From CAZGMN01 sp964645765 (lineage in GTDB: Bacteria > Acidobacteriota > Aminicenantia > Aminicenantales > Aminicenantaceae): DNA of 64,000 nt. Under the pieces are notes generated by a model. That model did no database searches. It had not been told where the DNA came from and saw nothing but the letters and a program-made list of their open reading frames with translations. Positions 34,657 to 43,028 of the stretch are shown here, one piece after another. The stretch covers positions 1-64,000 of the forward strand of contig CAZYBE010000009.1 of assembly GCA_964645765.1 (NCBI GenBank). Direction: 5' to 3'. A program made the position numbers and the translations under genes. Numbering within the stretch: the stretch's first letter is position 1; every line of letters begins with the position of its first letter.

Positions 34657-36519
34657 ATGGTGGAAGAAGAGAGAACTTTCCATTCGTGGAAAGAAATTTC
34701 CAAATACCTGAATCAGGACATAAGAACCTGCCAGAGGTGGGAAGCAGAATTCGGATTGCCTGTTCGTCGCATCGGTAATCATTCCTTTCGCTCGAATGTT
34801 TTTGCTTACAAATCTGAACTTGACCAATGGCTCAAAGAAAAAACGAAAAATCACATCCTTAGGAAAAAAGCCTTCTTTGAAAGAAGAGAGATATACCTTG
34901 GATTAATATCATTCCTTGCCTTTATCGCAGCCTTCTTCGCCTTTTTGTATTTCACTCATCAAAAACCGATTTCCGCACCCTCCAAGAGCCTATCTATCGC
35001 TGTTTATCCTATTGAAGTTGTCAATCCCACCGAGTCCGATGAATATATTTCAGAGGGATTCACCAGCCAGATCGTCAATTACCTCACAAGACTCGAACAG
35101 CTTCAGGTCATTCCAATTCCGGCCGCATCAACAAGCAATCCTCAGAGTTTAGAGCTGGTCAAAAGAGACATAAATGCGGATTATTATTTAATAGCAAAAA
35201 TTGAAAAAAGCGAGACGAAAATCAAAATCTGTGCCCAGCTCACCAGAAGAAAAGACGCCAGAAATATCATGGACGAAGTCTTCGAAGACAGATTAGGAAA
35301 CCTCTATTCTGTGCAGGAGAACCTCTGTTTGAAAGTCCTTGAAAAATTAAATCTTCTTGATAGCATAAATCCTTCCCTCTTATCCGGCGACGGAAAACCC
35401 CTCGATCATAAAGCTTTTGATTCTCTGCTTGTAGGAAATTATATTTTAAACAAGACAAAAGATGGGAATGATACACCATGGAAGCTCTGTTACAAAGGCA
35501 AATATTACTGGAACCTATCCACTCGTGACAGCAACGCGCTCGCCATCAAGTTTTTTACCGAGGCCGTTGAAATCGATAATAGCTATGCTGATGCTTACGT
35601 CGGACTCTCGCACTGCTATGCAAACAATGTCAACTTCAGGTGGGACTTTAATGTCTCTTGGCTGAATAAAGCTGAGGAGATGCTCCAAAAGGCTCATGGG
35701 ATTAATCCTAACCTCCCTGATTATTACTCGACGTTAATCGAGGTCTATTTGTTAAAAGATTTAGTCTTCAACGAAGATACCAAAGCATTGGCTTTTCAGC
35801 TGGCTCAGGAAGGGATCGAGAAGTACCCAAATCATGCTCAGATAAATTCGATCGCCGGATATTGTTATCTTCGAAAATTTGGAGAAGACGGAGATGAGGC
35901 TGATTTTGAAAAAGCTTTGGAGTTCAAGGAAAAAAGCTTCTGGCTGGATACCTTTGCTTCTCATAACTTCCTCTGCGCAACGCTTCTGATGTTAAACCAG
36001 AAATTCGATAAGGCCCTCTCGTACAACGATGTCGCTAAAAAATATGCCCCTCCTCTGATGGCCGATTTTGTCTTGGGTGAGATTTTTTACTACAAAGGAG
36101 ACCTGGATAAAAGCAAAGCCATCTTTCTCCAAATGGATATGCCTATCGAATATAAGGTCGGTTCTTTGTTCTACCTGGGCATGATCGCTGCTCAAAAAGG
36201 AGATAAGGGCGAAGTCCAGAGAATCATCCAGGCCGTGAATAATCTATCCCCTGACGAAAATTTCATCTTTGAGGAGCCTCTGAGGCTAGCTTCCACATAC
36301 ATGGGAATAGGAGAAAAAGAGCTGGGATACAAATACCTGAAATCCTTTTTCGGCGAGGAAAGAGCAAAAAAAATGCATCATATCTACCGAAAGTTCATCG
36401 ATATTGACAAGAACTTTGACCGTGTCAGAGACGAGGAGGAATTTAAAAAAATAGTAATGAAGGAGAATCGCAATATCCATCCAAGCCAGCAGCTCTCAGC
36501 GATAAGAAATCCGCGATGA
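34657..36519 (+). CDS. Membrane-bound HTH-FlgO-TPR regulator
   Basis: 620 aa. Residues 1-66 are a MerR/excisionase-type DNA-binding segment (TFHSWKEISKYLNQDIRTCQRWEAEFGLPVRR, SYKSELDQWL-like end). A single TM helix at about 77-98 (YLGLISFLAFIAAFFAFLYF) follows. Residues about 108-235 are a FlgO-like domain (SLSIAVYPIEVVNPTESDEYISEGFTSQIVNYLTRL). The rest holds TPR-like units. The layout parallels CadC-type one-component regulators: cytosolic DNA binding, outer sensor. Its stop overlaps the ATG of the radical SAM/SPASM gene (ATGA), suggesting a functional link. Own promoter at 34602. Confidence 0.83.
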   Translation: MVEEERTFHSWKEISKYLNQDIRTCQRWEAEFGLPVRRIGNHSFRSNVFAYKSELDQWLKEKTKNHILRKKAFFERREIYLGLISFLAFIAAFFAFLYFTHQKPISAPSKSLSIAVYPIEVVNPTESDEYISEGFTSQIVNYLTRLEQLQVIPIPAASTSNPQSLELVKRDINADYYLIAKIEKSETKIKICAQLTRRKDARNIMDEVFEDRLGNLYSVQENLCLKVLEKLNLLDSINPSLLSGDGKPLDHKAFDSLLVGNYILNKTKDGNDTPWKLCYKGKYYWNLSTRDSNALAIKFFTEAVEIDNSYADAYVGLSHCYANNVNFRWDFNVSWLNKAEEMLQKAHGINPNLPDYYSTLIEVYLLKDLVFNEDTKALAFQLAQEGIEKYPNHAQINSIAGYCYLRKFGEDGDEADFEKALEFKEKSFWLDTFASHNFLCATLLMLNQKFDKALSYNDVAKKYAPPLMADFVLGEIFYYKGDLDKSKAIFLQMDMPIEYKVGSLFYLGMIAAQKGDKGEVQRIIQAVNNLSPDENFIFEEPLRLASTYMGIGEKELGYKYLKSFFGEERAKKMHHIYRKFIDIDKNFDRVRDEEEFKKIVMKENRNIHPSQQLSAIRNPR

Positions 36520-37651
36520 AGATCTCGAGCCTCACTCTGCTTGTCACCGACGACTGCAATTTTAGCTGCACCTATTGTTATAAAACAAAAAGCAAAAAAT
36601 ACATGGATTATTCCACCGCTGAGAAAGCACTGATTTTTTTTTACCCCGGCTTGCTAAAAATTATTTTCTAAATTTTTATGGGGGAGAGCCTCTCCTTAAC
36701 TTCAATTTAATAGAAAAGACTTTAGCCTTCCTCAGCAACAAGAACAAAGAGCTCAAGAAAAAAGTTAATTATTCCCTGACCACCAACGGCAGCCTTCTTA
36801 CAGAAGAGATAATTCAGCTCCTCAATAAATACAAATTTTCTGTCGTCCTGAGTTTTGACGGATTCGCCCAAGATTCGCAGAGAAAAAAAGGAAGCTTTAA
36901 AAAGATAGCCCCACTCATTGAAGAATTATTGAAATGCCCTGACATGAATCTCATGGTTAATAGTGTCTTCACTCCTCAGAGGGTGGGTTCTCTCTCTAAG
37001 TCGATTCAGCTCCTCTTGGACCTTGGTGTTCCTGAGATTAACTTTGCCTTTTCCATCCTCGAACCCTGGAAAAAAGCCTCACTGATTAAACTAAGAAATG
37101 AAATCAAGACACTAAGGAAGATTCTTCTCGCCCATTACAATAAAAAAGGCACCATCCCAGTCATGGATTTCAGAGATGGACCGGGCAAAGGAATTTTCTA
37201 TTGCGCGGCTGGAAAGGACAGGCTCGTCGTTACTCCTGATGAAGAAATCTGGGGATGCCAGCTTTTTCCTGAATATTTAAAGGGAAGAGAAAATTCTCAT
37301 GAATTCAAGAAATTTTTCTTCGGCACTCTGGATAATTTCATCGCCAATTATAAGAATATTTACCCCCGGATCTATCGTAATTATGCCTGGCTTTCAACGG
37401 ATAATTACTCGACAGCAGCCATGGACTGCTATCTCTGCCCTGAGCTCGAGTACTGTCAGATCTGCCCGATTAACGCTGCCTTTACCGGAAGCCCATTGGG
37501 AAAAATTCCCGGCTATGTCTGTGAAATCCAGAGGATAAAGGCTAAAGAGAAAAAGGAATTCAGGGAAGAAAAATCAAAACGAAAGAGAGGTTTGCAAAAG
37601 GAGAACAAGAAAATTATAATCCATAAGACAACTCAAATGGATAATCTTTAA
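36516..37651 (+). pseudogene. Radical SAM/SPASM protein interrupted by a -1 frame change at a T9 run
   Basis: Frame A from ATG 36516 gives TLLVTDDCNFSCTYCYKTK (CxxxCxxC cluster motif) and runs to a stop at about 36669. Frame B carries the rest: NYFLNFYGGEPLLNF, LTTNGSLLTEEI, LSFDGFA, and a SPASM-like C terminus (FYCAAGKDRLVVTPDEEIWGC, CYLCPELEYCQICP, GYVCE). A single -1 shift at the T9 tract 36634-36642 joins them into about 378 aa with no residue gap. It could be a true pseudogene, a programmed slip, or a base-call error. Such proteins modify peptides or act as anaerobic sulfatase-maturase relatives; no sulfatase or obvious precursor is adjacent. Confidence 0.8.
37592..37620 (+). promoter_or_regulatory. 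Promoter TTGCAA-N17-TATAAT inside the radical SAM 3' end
   Basis: TTGCAA at 37592-37597, 17 bp, TATAAT at 37615-37620. Predicted start near 37627, 39 bases ahead of the membrane-protein ATG at 37666. The same hexamers and spacing occur at 57873. It would allow the membrane protein and Pao-like genes to be expressed without the interrupted gene upstream. Confidence 0.6.
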
Positions 37652-37665
37652 GGAAGGAGGCAAGC

Positions 37666-38337
37666 ATGGACAGAAACATTCCTAAAGCTTACCTGGGTAT
37701 TGTCGTTATGCTCGGTGCTGTATGGGGCCTCTCCGAGGCTGCCCTGGGCATGGCGCTTCGCAGTTGCGCCTCTTCTGTTTCCGGTTCGATAATGACAGGT
37801 GTTGCTTTCTTTTTTATCGCTTCTGCCTGGATCTTGACCAAGAGCATTTTTGGCGTCGCCCAGCTTGTCGTCATCACCAGCCTCTTCAAGATGTTTGACG
37901 CTCTTCTTCTTTCCCTTCCCATCCGGCATGGAGCTGTGGCCAACCCTATTTTTGCTTTTCTGACAGAAGCAGCGGCTTTTCTCTTCCTGGCCTTCATCTT
38001 CAGTGAAAAGCTGAAGGAAAGGAGCGCAGGCCAGGCTTTGATGGGCGGGGTGGCAGCCCTACTGGCGGTCAACCTTTTTCCCCTGGTTAAATACGCAACA
38101 GGCATCCCAGCCTGCGTCTATCCTGGAACCGGCTATCCCCTCTCCCTCTATTATTCTCCTATCGCTATTTTTCTCTCTGCGGCCACTGTTCCTCTTGGAA
38201 TCTGGCTTGGAGTCAGGTTCAAACTCCTGGAGACAAAGCTTGAAGAAGCGAATCTTGGGAGAAGGCTGAGATATCTTGCCTCGCCGCTAACTCTCATCTT
38301 ATGCTTGGCCATCATCGCTCTCATCAGGCTGGCCTAA
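37666..38337 (+). CDS. Polytopic membrane protein of unknown family
   Basis: 223 aa with about six hydrophobic segments (AYLGIVVMLGAVWGLSEAALGMALR at the start, SIFGVAQLVVITSLFKMFDALLL, AFLFLAFIFSEKL, LASPLTLILCLAIIALIRL at the end). I do not recognise a named family. A strong AAGGAGG ribosome site lies ahead of the ATG. It is 34 bp upstream of the Pao-like 2Fe-2S gene and probably the first gene of that operon, so it could help assembly, electron transfer or substrate passage for that enzyme; this is inference from position only. Confidence 0.7.
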   Translation: MDRNIPKAYLGIVVMLGAVWGLSEAALGMALRSCASSVSGSIMTGVAFFFIASAWILTKSIFGVAQLVVITSLFKMFDALLLSLPIRHGAVANPIFAFLTEAAAFLFLAFIFSEKLKERSAGQALMGGVAALLAVNLFPLVKYATGIPACVYPGTGYPLSLYYSPIAIFLSAATVPLGIWLGVRFKLLETKLEEANLGRRLRYLASPLTLILCLAIIALIRLA

Positions 38338-38371
38338 TCGAGACTATTTTTCGCTGAAGAGGAGAGACAAG

Positions 38372-38995
38372 ATGGACAAAGCCAAAGAAAAGCAAAGAAA
38401 AACTTTCACAAGAAGGGATTTCCTCAAAGGATTCGGGGGCGGAGCCCTGAGCGCTGCTATCGTTCCCAAACTCCTCGCTCAAGAGATGACCTCTCTCCGG
38501 ACAAAGAAGGGCAACATTCCCCTTTATTCCAGAAAAGAAATCACTCTGACTGTCAACGGAAAAAAAATGCGGCTTGTGATAGAACCTAGAGAAACTCTCC
38601 TTGATGTTCTGAGAGAAAAGTTGAACTTGACCGGCACAAAAAGAATATGCAACAGAGGAGAATGCGGCGGCTGCACAGTGCTCCTAGACGGGTTCCCCGT
38701 TTATTCCTGCCTCTATTTGGCTATTAGAGCCGATGGAAAAAATATCACGACTATTGAGGGCCTGGCATCAGGAGACAAGCTTCACCCTGTCCAGCAGGCA
38801 TTCATCGATAAAGATGGCTATCAGTGCGGCTTCTGCACACCGGGGCTCATCATGTCCTCTGTGGCCTTGCTCAACACAAACAAGAATCCAAACCTGGAAG
38901 AAGTCAAAGAGGCGCTTTCTGGAAACCTCTGCCGCTGCGGAAATTACACTAAAATCTACGAAGCTGTTTTGACGGCTTCCACAAGGAGGCCCTGA
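38372..38995 (+). CDS. Tat-exported 2Fe-2S subunit of a xanthine-dehydrogenase-family enzyme (PaoA-like)
   Basis: 207 aa. Twin-arginine signal TRRDFLKGFGGGALSAAIV at residues 13-31. Plant-type 2Fe-2S domain CNRGECGGCTVLLDGFPVYSC, then the all-alpha second cluster domain CGFCTPGLIMS and NLCRCGNYTKI. It passes electrons from the Mo site to FAD. E. coli PaoA (YagT) has the same Tat-plus-two-cluster layout, so the whole complex is probably carried to the periplasm on this signal. Next gene starts directly after the stop (TGA then ATG). Confidence 0.93.
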   Translation: MDKAKEKQRKTFTRRDFLKGFGGGALSAAIVPKLLAQEMTSLRTKKGNIPLYSRKEITLTVNGKKMRLVIEPRETLLDVLREKLNLTGTKRICNRGECGGCTVLLDGFPVYSCLYLAIRADGKNITTIEGLASGDKLHPVQQAFIDKDGYQCGFCTPGLIMSSVALLNTNKNPNLEEVKEALSGNLCRCGNYTKIYEAVLTASTRRP

Positions 38996-41254
38996 ATGAG
39001 AAAAAAAGATTATTCAAAAGACTTTGAGCACTCGAGCCTCCTCTACTTTGAGGAATTTGGGGATAAAGAAACTCAACAGCCTGCAGTCATCCCCTCTCCT
39101 GAAAAAGAAAAATTCAAGATTATGGGCAGTTCTGTGCCCAGAATAGACGGCGAAAAAATAGTCACCGGAAAGGCTCCTTTCACCCACGACATCCAGCTTC
39201 AAGGGATGCTCTATGGAAAAGTGCTGAGGAGTCCCCATCCCTGTGCTGAGATTGTGTCTGTGGATTTAAGCGGAGCTCTGAGCCTGCCTGGTGTTAAAAC
39301 CGCAATCCAGCTCAAAGAGGGCAAAGTCAGGTACGCCGGCGAGCTGGTGGCCGCAGTGGCTGCTGTGGACGAGAATACAGCAGAAGAAGCTTTAAAGTTG
39401 ATCAAGGTTGAATACAAGCCCCTTCCCTTTGCCGTCACACCAGACAAGGCGATGGAAGAGGGAGCTCCTCAGGTTCTCGACCAGCCAAATGTCCGCAAAA
39501 TAAACGACTACAGCCGCGGAGACATCGAGATAGGGTTCAAGGAAGCAGACATCGTCCTTGAGCGGACTTATAAAACAGCCGTTGAAATCCACCAGGTCGC
39601 TGAAACCCATGCCAGCGTCGCCAATTGGGAAGGAGAGAATCTGACTGTCTGGGATTCTACCCAGGGCATCTTTTCTGTCAGAGACGGCCTGGCCCGCACC
39701 CTGAGCATTCCTGCCAGCCGGATAAAAGTCATCAAGCATTATATGGGAGGTGGGTTCGGAAGCAAGCTCGGCCTTAACGATTACACAGTCGCAGCAGCAA
39801 AGCTGGCCAGGGAAGCAGGAAAGCCTGTGAAGATAACCCTCTCCAGAAAAGAAAATTCGATTTGCGTCGGAAACCGGCCTTCTACTCTGCAAACCATAAA
39901 AGGAGGAGTTAAAAAAGACGGGACCCTCACCGCCCTTTATTATAAAAATTACACCTGCGGAGGAGTCGGAGGAGGCGACAGCTGCGCAGAGCCTCTGGTC
40001 GATGTCTATAAATGTCCCAATGTGAAGGTCGAGGAATATACCGTATTCGCCAACACCGTGGCTTCACGGCCAACCAGAGCTCCAGGCCATGTCCAGGGAA
40101 CCCTTGCTCTTGAAGGATTCATGGAAGAGCTTGCCAATGAGCTGGGTATGGACCCCTTAGAATTAAGACAGAAAAACTATTCATTAAAAAACCGTGGAGA
40201 TACAGGAATCCCTTACTCCTCAAAAGGATTGGATAAATGTTACCAGATTGGAGCAGAAAAGATTGGCTGGCAGAGAAGGAACAAGAAGCCCGGCGAAGGG
40301 AATGGAAAGCTCCGCCGCGGCTTGGGAATGGCCAGCCAGATCTGGGGGGGAGCGGGAAGGCCAGGCACTCAAGCAGATATCAGGCTCCATCCAGATGGCA
40401 GCGTTGAGGCGATCTGCGGCACTCAAGACCTCGGAACAGGAACCCGAACATACATAGCCGAAGTCGCAGCAGAAACTCTGGGCCTGGAACCTCAAGATAT
40501 CACGGTAAAAATCGGAAACACAGAGTATCCCTGGGCAGGCTCCTCGGGAGGAAGCACAACAACTCCTTCTGTGGCTCCGGCTGTAAGGGATGCAGGCCTC
40601 AAAGCTGTGGATTATCTTAAGAATCTGGCGGCGAAAAAATTCAGCGTTACTCCAGACCAAATCAGCATCGAAAACAAAAAGCTATTCAACAAGAACAATC
40701 CTTCTCAATCGGTTGATTTTCAAGCCCTGGTCAGAGAGCAGCGCAGAGAATTGGTTTTTCATGGAGAATGCGGCGGCCGTCCGGCTGATTATGCTTACAA
40801 CACCTTTGGGGCCCATTTCGCTGAAGTCGAAGTCGATATTGAAACAGGCAAGATAAAAGTGGTCAAATTCGTTGCTGTCCATGACAGCGGAAGAATCATG
40901 AACAAGCTGACTGCAGAGAGCCAGGTCATCGGAGGAATCACCCAGGGAATCAGCACCGGACTCTTTGAAGAGAGAGTCATGGATAGCTCAGCCGGGAAGG
41001 TTATGAACCCGAATCTGAGAGACTACAAGATTGCAACAGCCATGGACATCCCTGAGATAGTTCCGGTCTTTGTCGATATGGTTGATCCCAACATCAATAT
41101 CCTGGGAACAAAAGGGCTCGGAGAGCCACCACGGATTCCTTCTTCAGCAGCTGTTGCCAATGCCGTCTATAATGCCATCGGAGTTCATCTCAAAGAGATT
41201 CCAATGACTCCTGATAAAGTCCTTCAAGCCTTGAAGCAAAAGGAGGTGGCCTGA
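38996..41254 (+). CDS. Molybdopterin-binding large subunit, xanthine dehydrogenase family (PaoC-like)
   Basis: 752 aa with no signal of its own. Moco-binding and active-site elements: KIMGSSVPRIDGEKIVTGKAPFTHDI at the N terminus, KHYMGGGFGSKLG (pterin-binding GGGFG), RPTRAPGHVQG (active-site Arg region), GTQDLGTGTRTYIAEVAAE, and the catalytic-Glu motif KGLGEPPRIPSSAAVANAVYNAIG. Hydroxylates or oxidises a substrate such as an aldehyde with water as oxygen source. Adjacent FeS and FAD genes complete the complex; order FeS-Mo-FAD differs from paoABC (FeS-FAD-Mo). Ribosome site AAGGAGGCC. Confidence 0.93.
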   Translation: MRKKDYSKDFEHSSLLYFEEFGDKETQQPAVIPSPEKEKFKIMGSSVPRIDGEKIVTGKAPFTHDIQLQGMLYGKVLRSPHPCAEIVSVDLSGALSLPGVKTAIQLKEGKVRYAGELVAAVAAVDENTAEEALKLIKVEYKPLPFAVTPDKAMEEGAPQVLDQPNVRKINDYSRGDIEIGFKEADIVLERTYKTAVEIHQVAETHASVANWEGENLTVWDSTQGIFSVRDGLARTLSIPASRIKVIKHYMGGGFGSKLGLNDYTVAAAKLAREAGKPVKITLSRKENSICVGNRPSTLQTIKGGVKKDGTLTALYYKNYTCGGVGGGDSCAEPLVDVYKCPNVKVEEYTVFANTVASRPTRAPGHVQGTLALEGFMEELANELGMDPLELRQKNYSLKNRGDTGIPYSSKGLDKCYQIGAEKIGWQRRNKKPGEGNGKLRRGLGMASQIWGGAGRPGTQADIRLHPDGSVEAICGTQDLGTGTRTYIAEVAAETLGLEPQDITVKIGNTEYPWAGSSGGSTTTPSVAPAVRDAGLKAVDYLKNLAAKKFSVTPDQISIENKKLFNKNNPSQSVDFQALVREQRRELVFHGECGGRPADYAYNTFGAHFAEVEVDIETGKIKVVKFVAVHDSGRIMNKLTAESQVIGGITQGISTGLFEERVMDSSAGKVMNPNLRDYKIATAMDIPEIVPVFVDMVDPNINILGTKGLGEPPRIPSSAAVANAVYNAIGVHLKEIPMTPDKVLQALKQKEVA

Positions 41255-42228
41255 TGAAAGCCTTTAAGATCGCTCAACCCCAGACAATTGAACAGGTCAC
41301 CTCTCTATTCGCGGAAAAAAGAGATGGGTATTTTTTGATGGCTGGAGGAACAGACATCCTGGATGAGATAAAGAACGGGACAGTCGAGCCTGAAGTCGTT
41401 GTTGACCTGAAATCCATCCCAAACCTCTCCTACATCAGAAAGGAAAAAGACGGAGTCCACGTCGGGGCGATGACGACCTTGGCTGAGTTGGCAGAGAACT
41501 TAATCATCAAAAGCGATTATCCGGGTCTTCTTCAAGCTTCTCTTTCTTTGGCCACTCCTCAATTAAGGAATGTCGGGACTGTGGGAGGAAACCTCTGCCA
41601 AAGACCTCGCTGCTGGTACTACCGTGACCCAGAAGTTCTCTGCCGCAAAAAGGGAGGAACGAGATGCTTCGCCTTCAAGGGCAGGAATAAGTATCATGCC
41701 ATCATTGGCGGAGGCGTCTGTTACATTGTCCATCCCTCTGACCTGGCGCCTGCGCTCGTCTCTCTGGAGGCAGAAATCTCCATCAGCTCTCCCAAAAAAG
41801 ACAAAACTATTCCTCTCCAGGATTTTTATGTCCTTCCTCAGGTCAATGCCAGGAAGGAGAATATTCTGGAGCCAGGAGAAGTGGTGAGAGAGGTCAAAAT
41901 CCCTCTGGCTAAAAGCGGAGATAAAAGCGCCTACATCAAGCTCAAGGAAAGAGGAACCTGGGATTTTGCCCTTGTCTCAGCAGCGGTAAAGGCAAATGTT
42001 TCAGGCGGCGTTTTCAATGAGCTCAAGATTGTGTTAGGAGGAATCGCTCCTGTTCCCTGGAGGTTAGAGAAAGCCGAGGATTTGATTAAAGGGAAAAAAG
42101 CGAGCGAAGAGATGCTCAGAGAGGCGGCAAGAGAAGCGCTGAAAGAGGCCAAGCCCTTGGAAGAGAATGGATACAAGGTTGAGCTTGCTGAAGTGGCAAT
42201 CTACCGGGCAGCCTTATCTTTGATTTGA
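41254..42228 (+). CDS. FAD-binding subunit with extra 4Fe-4S motif (PaoB-like)
   Basis: 324 aa. FAD motifs: AGGTDILDEIKNG and TVGGNLCQRPRCWYYRD. A Cys set at 115, 120, 130, 138 and 156 (LCQRPRCWYYRDPEVLC, TRCFAFKG, GGGVCYIVHPSDLA) matches the 4Fe-4S insertion known in E. coli PaoB and 4-hydroxybenzoyl-CoA reductase beta and absent from ordinary CoxM-type subunits. It transfers electrons to a periplasmic acceptor, not NAD, if PaoB-like. Overlaps the large-subunit stop by one base (TGATG) with AAAGGAGGT upstream. Last gene of the operon; palindromic copy 3 follows. Confidence 0.92.
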   Translation: MKAFKIAQPQTIEQVTSLFAEKRDGYFLMAGGTDILDEIKNGTVEPEVVVDLKSIPNLSYIRKEKDGVHVGAMTTLAELAENLIIKSDYPGLLQASLSLATPQLRNVGTVGGNLCQRPRCWYYRDPEVLCRKKGGTRCFAFKGRNKYHAIIGGGVCYIVHPSDLAPALVSLEAEISISSPKKDKTIPLQDFYVLPQVNARKENILEPGEVVREVKIPLAKSGDKSAYIKLKERGTWDFALVSAAVKANVSGGVFNELKIVLGGIAPVPWRLEKAEDLIKGKKASEEMLREAAREALKEAKPLEENGYKVELAEVAIYRAALSLI

Positions 42229-42280
42229 GCAAGAAATTTTTATTATTGCTTGCATGCATTTCTAGCTCTATAGGAAGAAA

Positions 42281-42463
42281 AAGGTTTGGGAAATAGCCTC
42301 GCTCCCAATGGGATTTTTAACGCCATCTCCATTCGCTCTTCTCGGCGGCTGCGTAACTCGCTTCGCTCAGACATACTCGCCGCCCGACTTCGTCGGGTTC
42401 CCTCGAAGAGCGAACTCCGATGGCTAAATCCTCAATGGTCGCTGCGGCTATTTCCCAAACCTT
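42281..42463. repeat. Nested palindromic element, full copy 3
   Basis: 183 bp with a perfect 18 bp terminal inverted repeat: AAGGTTTGGGAAATAGCC (42281-42298) and GGCTATTTCCCAAACCTT (42446-42463). Inner stem TTCGCTCTTC/GAAGAGCGAA and hairpin CCCGACTTCGTCGGG as in the other copies. It fills the 320 bp gap between the Pao-like operon and the IorAB-like operon; I see no gene there and no target-site duplication that I can be sure of. Confidence 0.93.
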
Positions 42464-42548
42464 AAAACAATTGGTTATCATGAACTTGGGAATGCTTGCT
42501 TATTGCTACAAACAATGAACTCTGAAATCAAGGCGAAAAGGAGTGAAG

Positions 42549-43028
42549 ATGAAAGAGATCATTAATCTCAAGCTTAACGACAAACCCTTGCACCTGACAG
42601 TTGACGGCGAGCGAATGCTATTATGGGTCTTGCGCACTGACCTGGGACTGACAGGCTCCAAATACGGCTGTGGAGAAGGTTTCTGCGGTGCCTGCACTGT
42701 CCTTGTCAACAGAAAGGCCGTTCGCTCCTGCCAGCTTCCCGTCAAAGACGTGAAGGGAAAAGAAGTCATGACAATCGAAGGCCTGGCAAAGAACGGACAG
42801 CTCCATCCTCTTCAAAAGGCGTTCATAAAATACAATGCCATGCAATGCGGGTATTGCACCTCAGGAATGATTCTCAACGCTTATGCCTTGTTGATTGAGA
42901 ATCCTCAGCCCAGCCTCAAGGAGATAATCCAGGGTATGGATGACAACTTTTGCCGCTGCGGCTCGCATACGAGAATCATTCAGGCCATCGAGGAAGCGGC
43001 CCTGGAGATGAAAGGAGGGAAGAGATGA
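42549..43028 (+). CDS. 2Fe-2S subunit of a second molybdo-hydroxylase (IorA-like)
   Basis: 159 aa, no signal peptide. Plant-type cluster CGEGFCGACTVLVNRKAVRSC and second cluster CGYCTSGMILN ... NFCRCGSHTRI. Short two-cluster subunits of this length pair with IorB-type large subunits (isoquinoline 1-oxidoreductase, nicotinate or aldehyde oxidoreductases). ATG 42549 is chosen because AAAGGAG lies 5 bases upstream; the GTG at 42543 is too close to it. Overlaps the next gene by ATGA. Confidence 0.92.
   Translation: MKEIINLKLNDKPLHLTVDGERMLLWVLRTDLGLTGSKYGCGEGFCGACTVLVNRKAVRSCQLPVKDVKGKEVMTIEGLAKNGQLHPLQKAFIKYNAMQCGYCTSGMILNAYALLIENPQPSLKEIIQGMDDNFCRCGSHTRIIQAIEEAALEMKGGKR

Noticed and set aside
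36516..38337. RiPP cluster around the SPASM protein
   Set aside because: I found no small Gly- or Cys-rich precursor ORF with a ribosome site between 36.5 and 38.4 kb, and no peptidase-transporter.
7692..42463. CRISPR array from the recurring repeats
   Set aside because: Copies are 10 kb or more apart, about 183 bp long, with no regular spacers and no cas genes.
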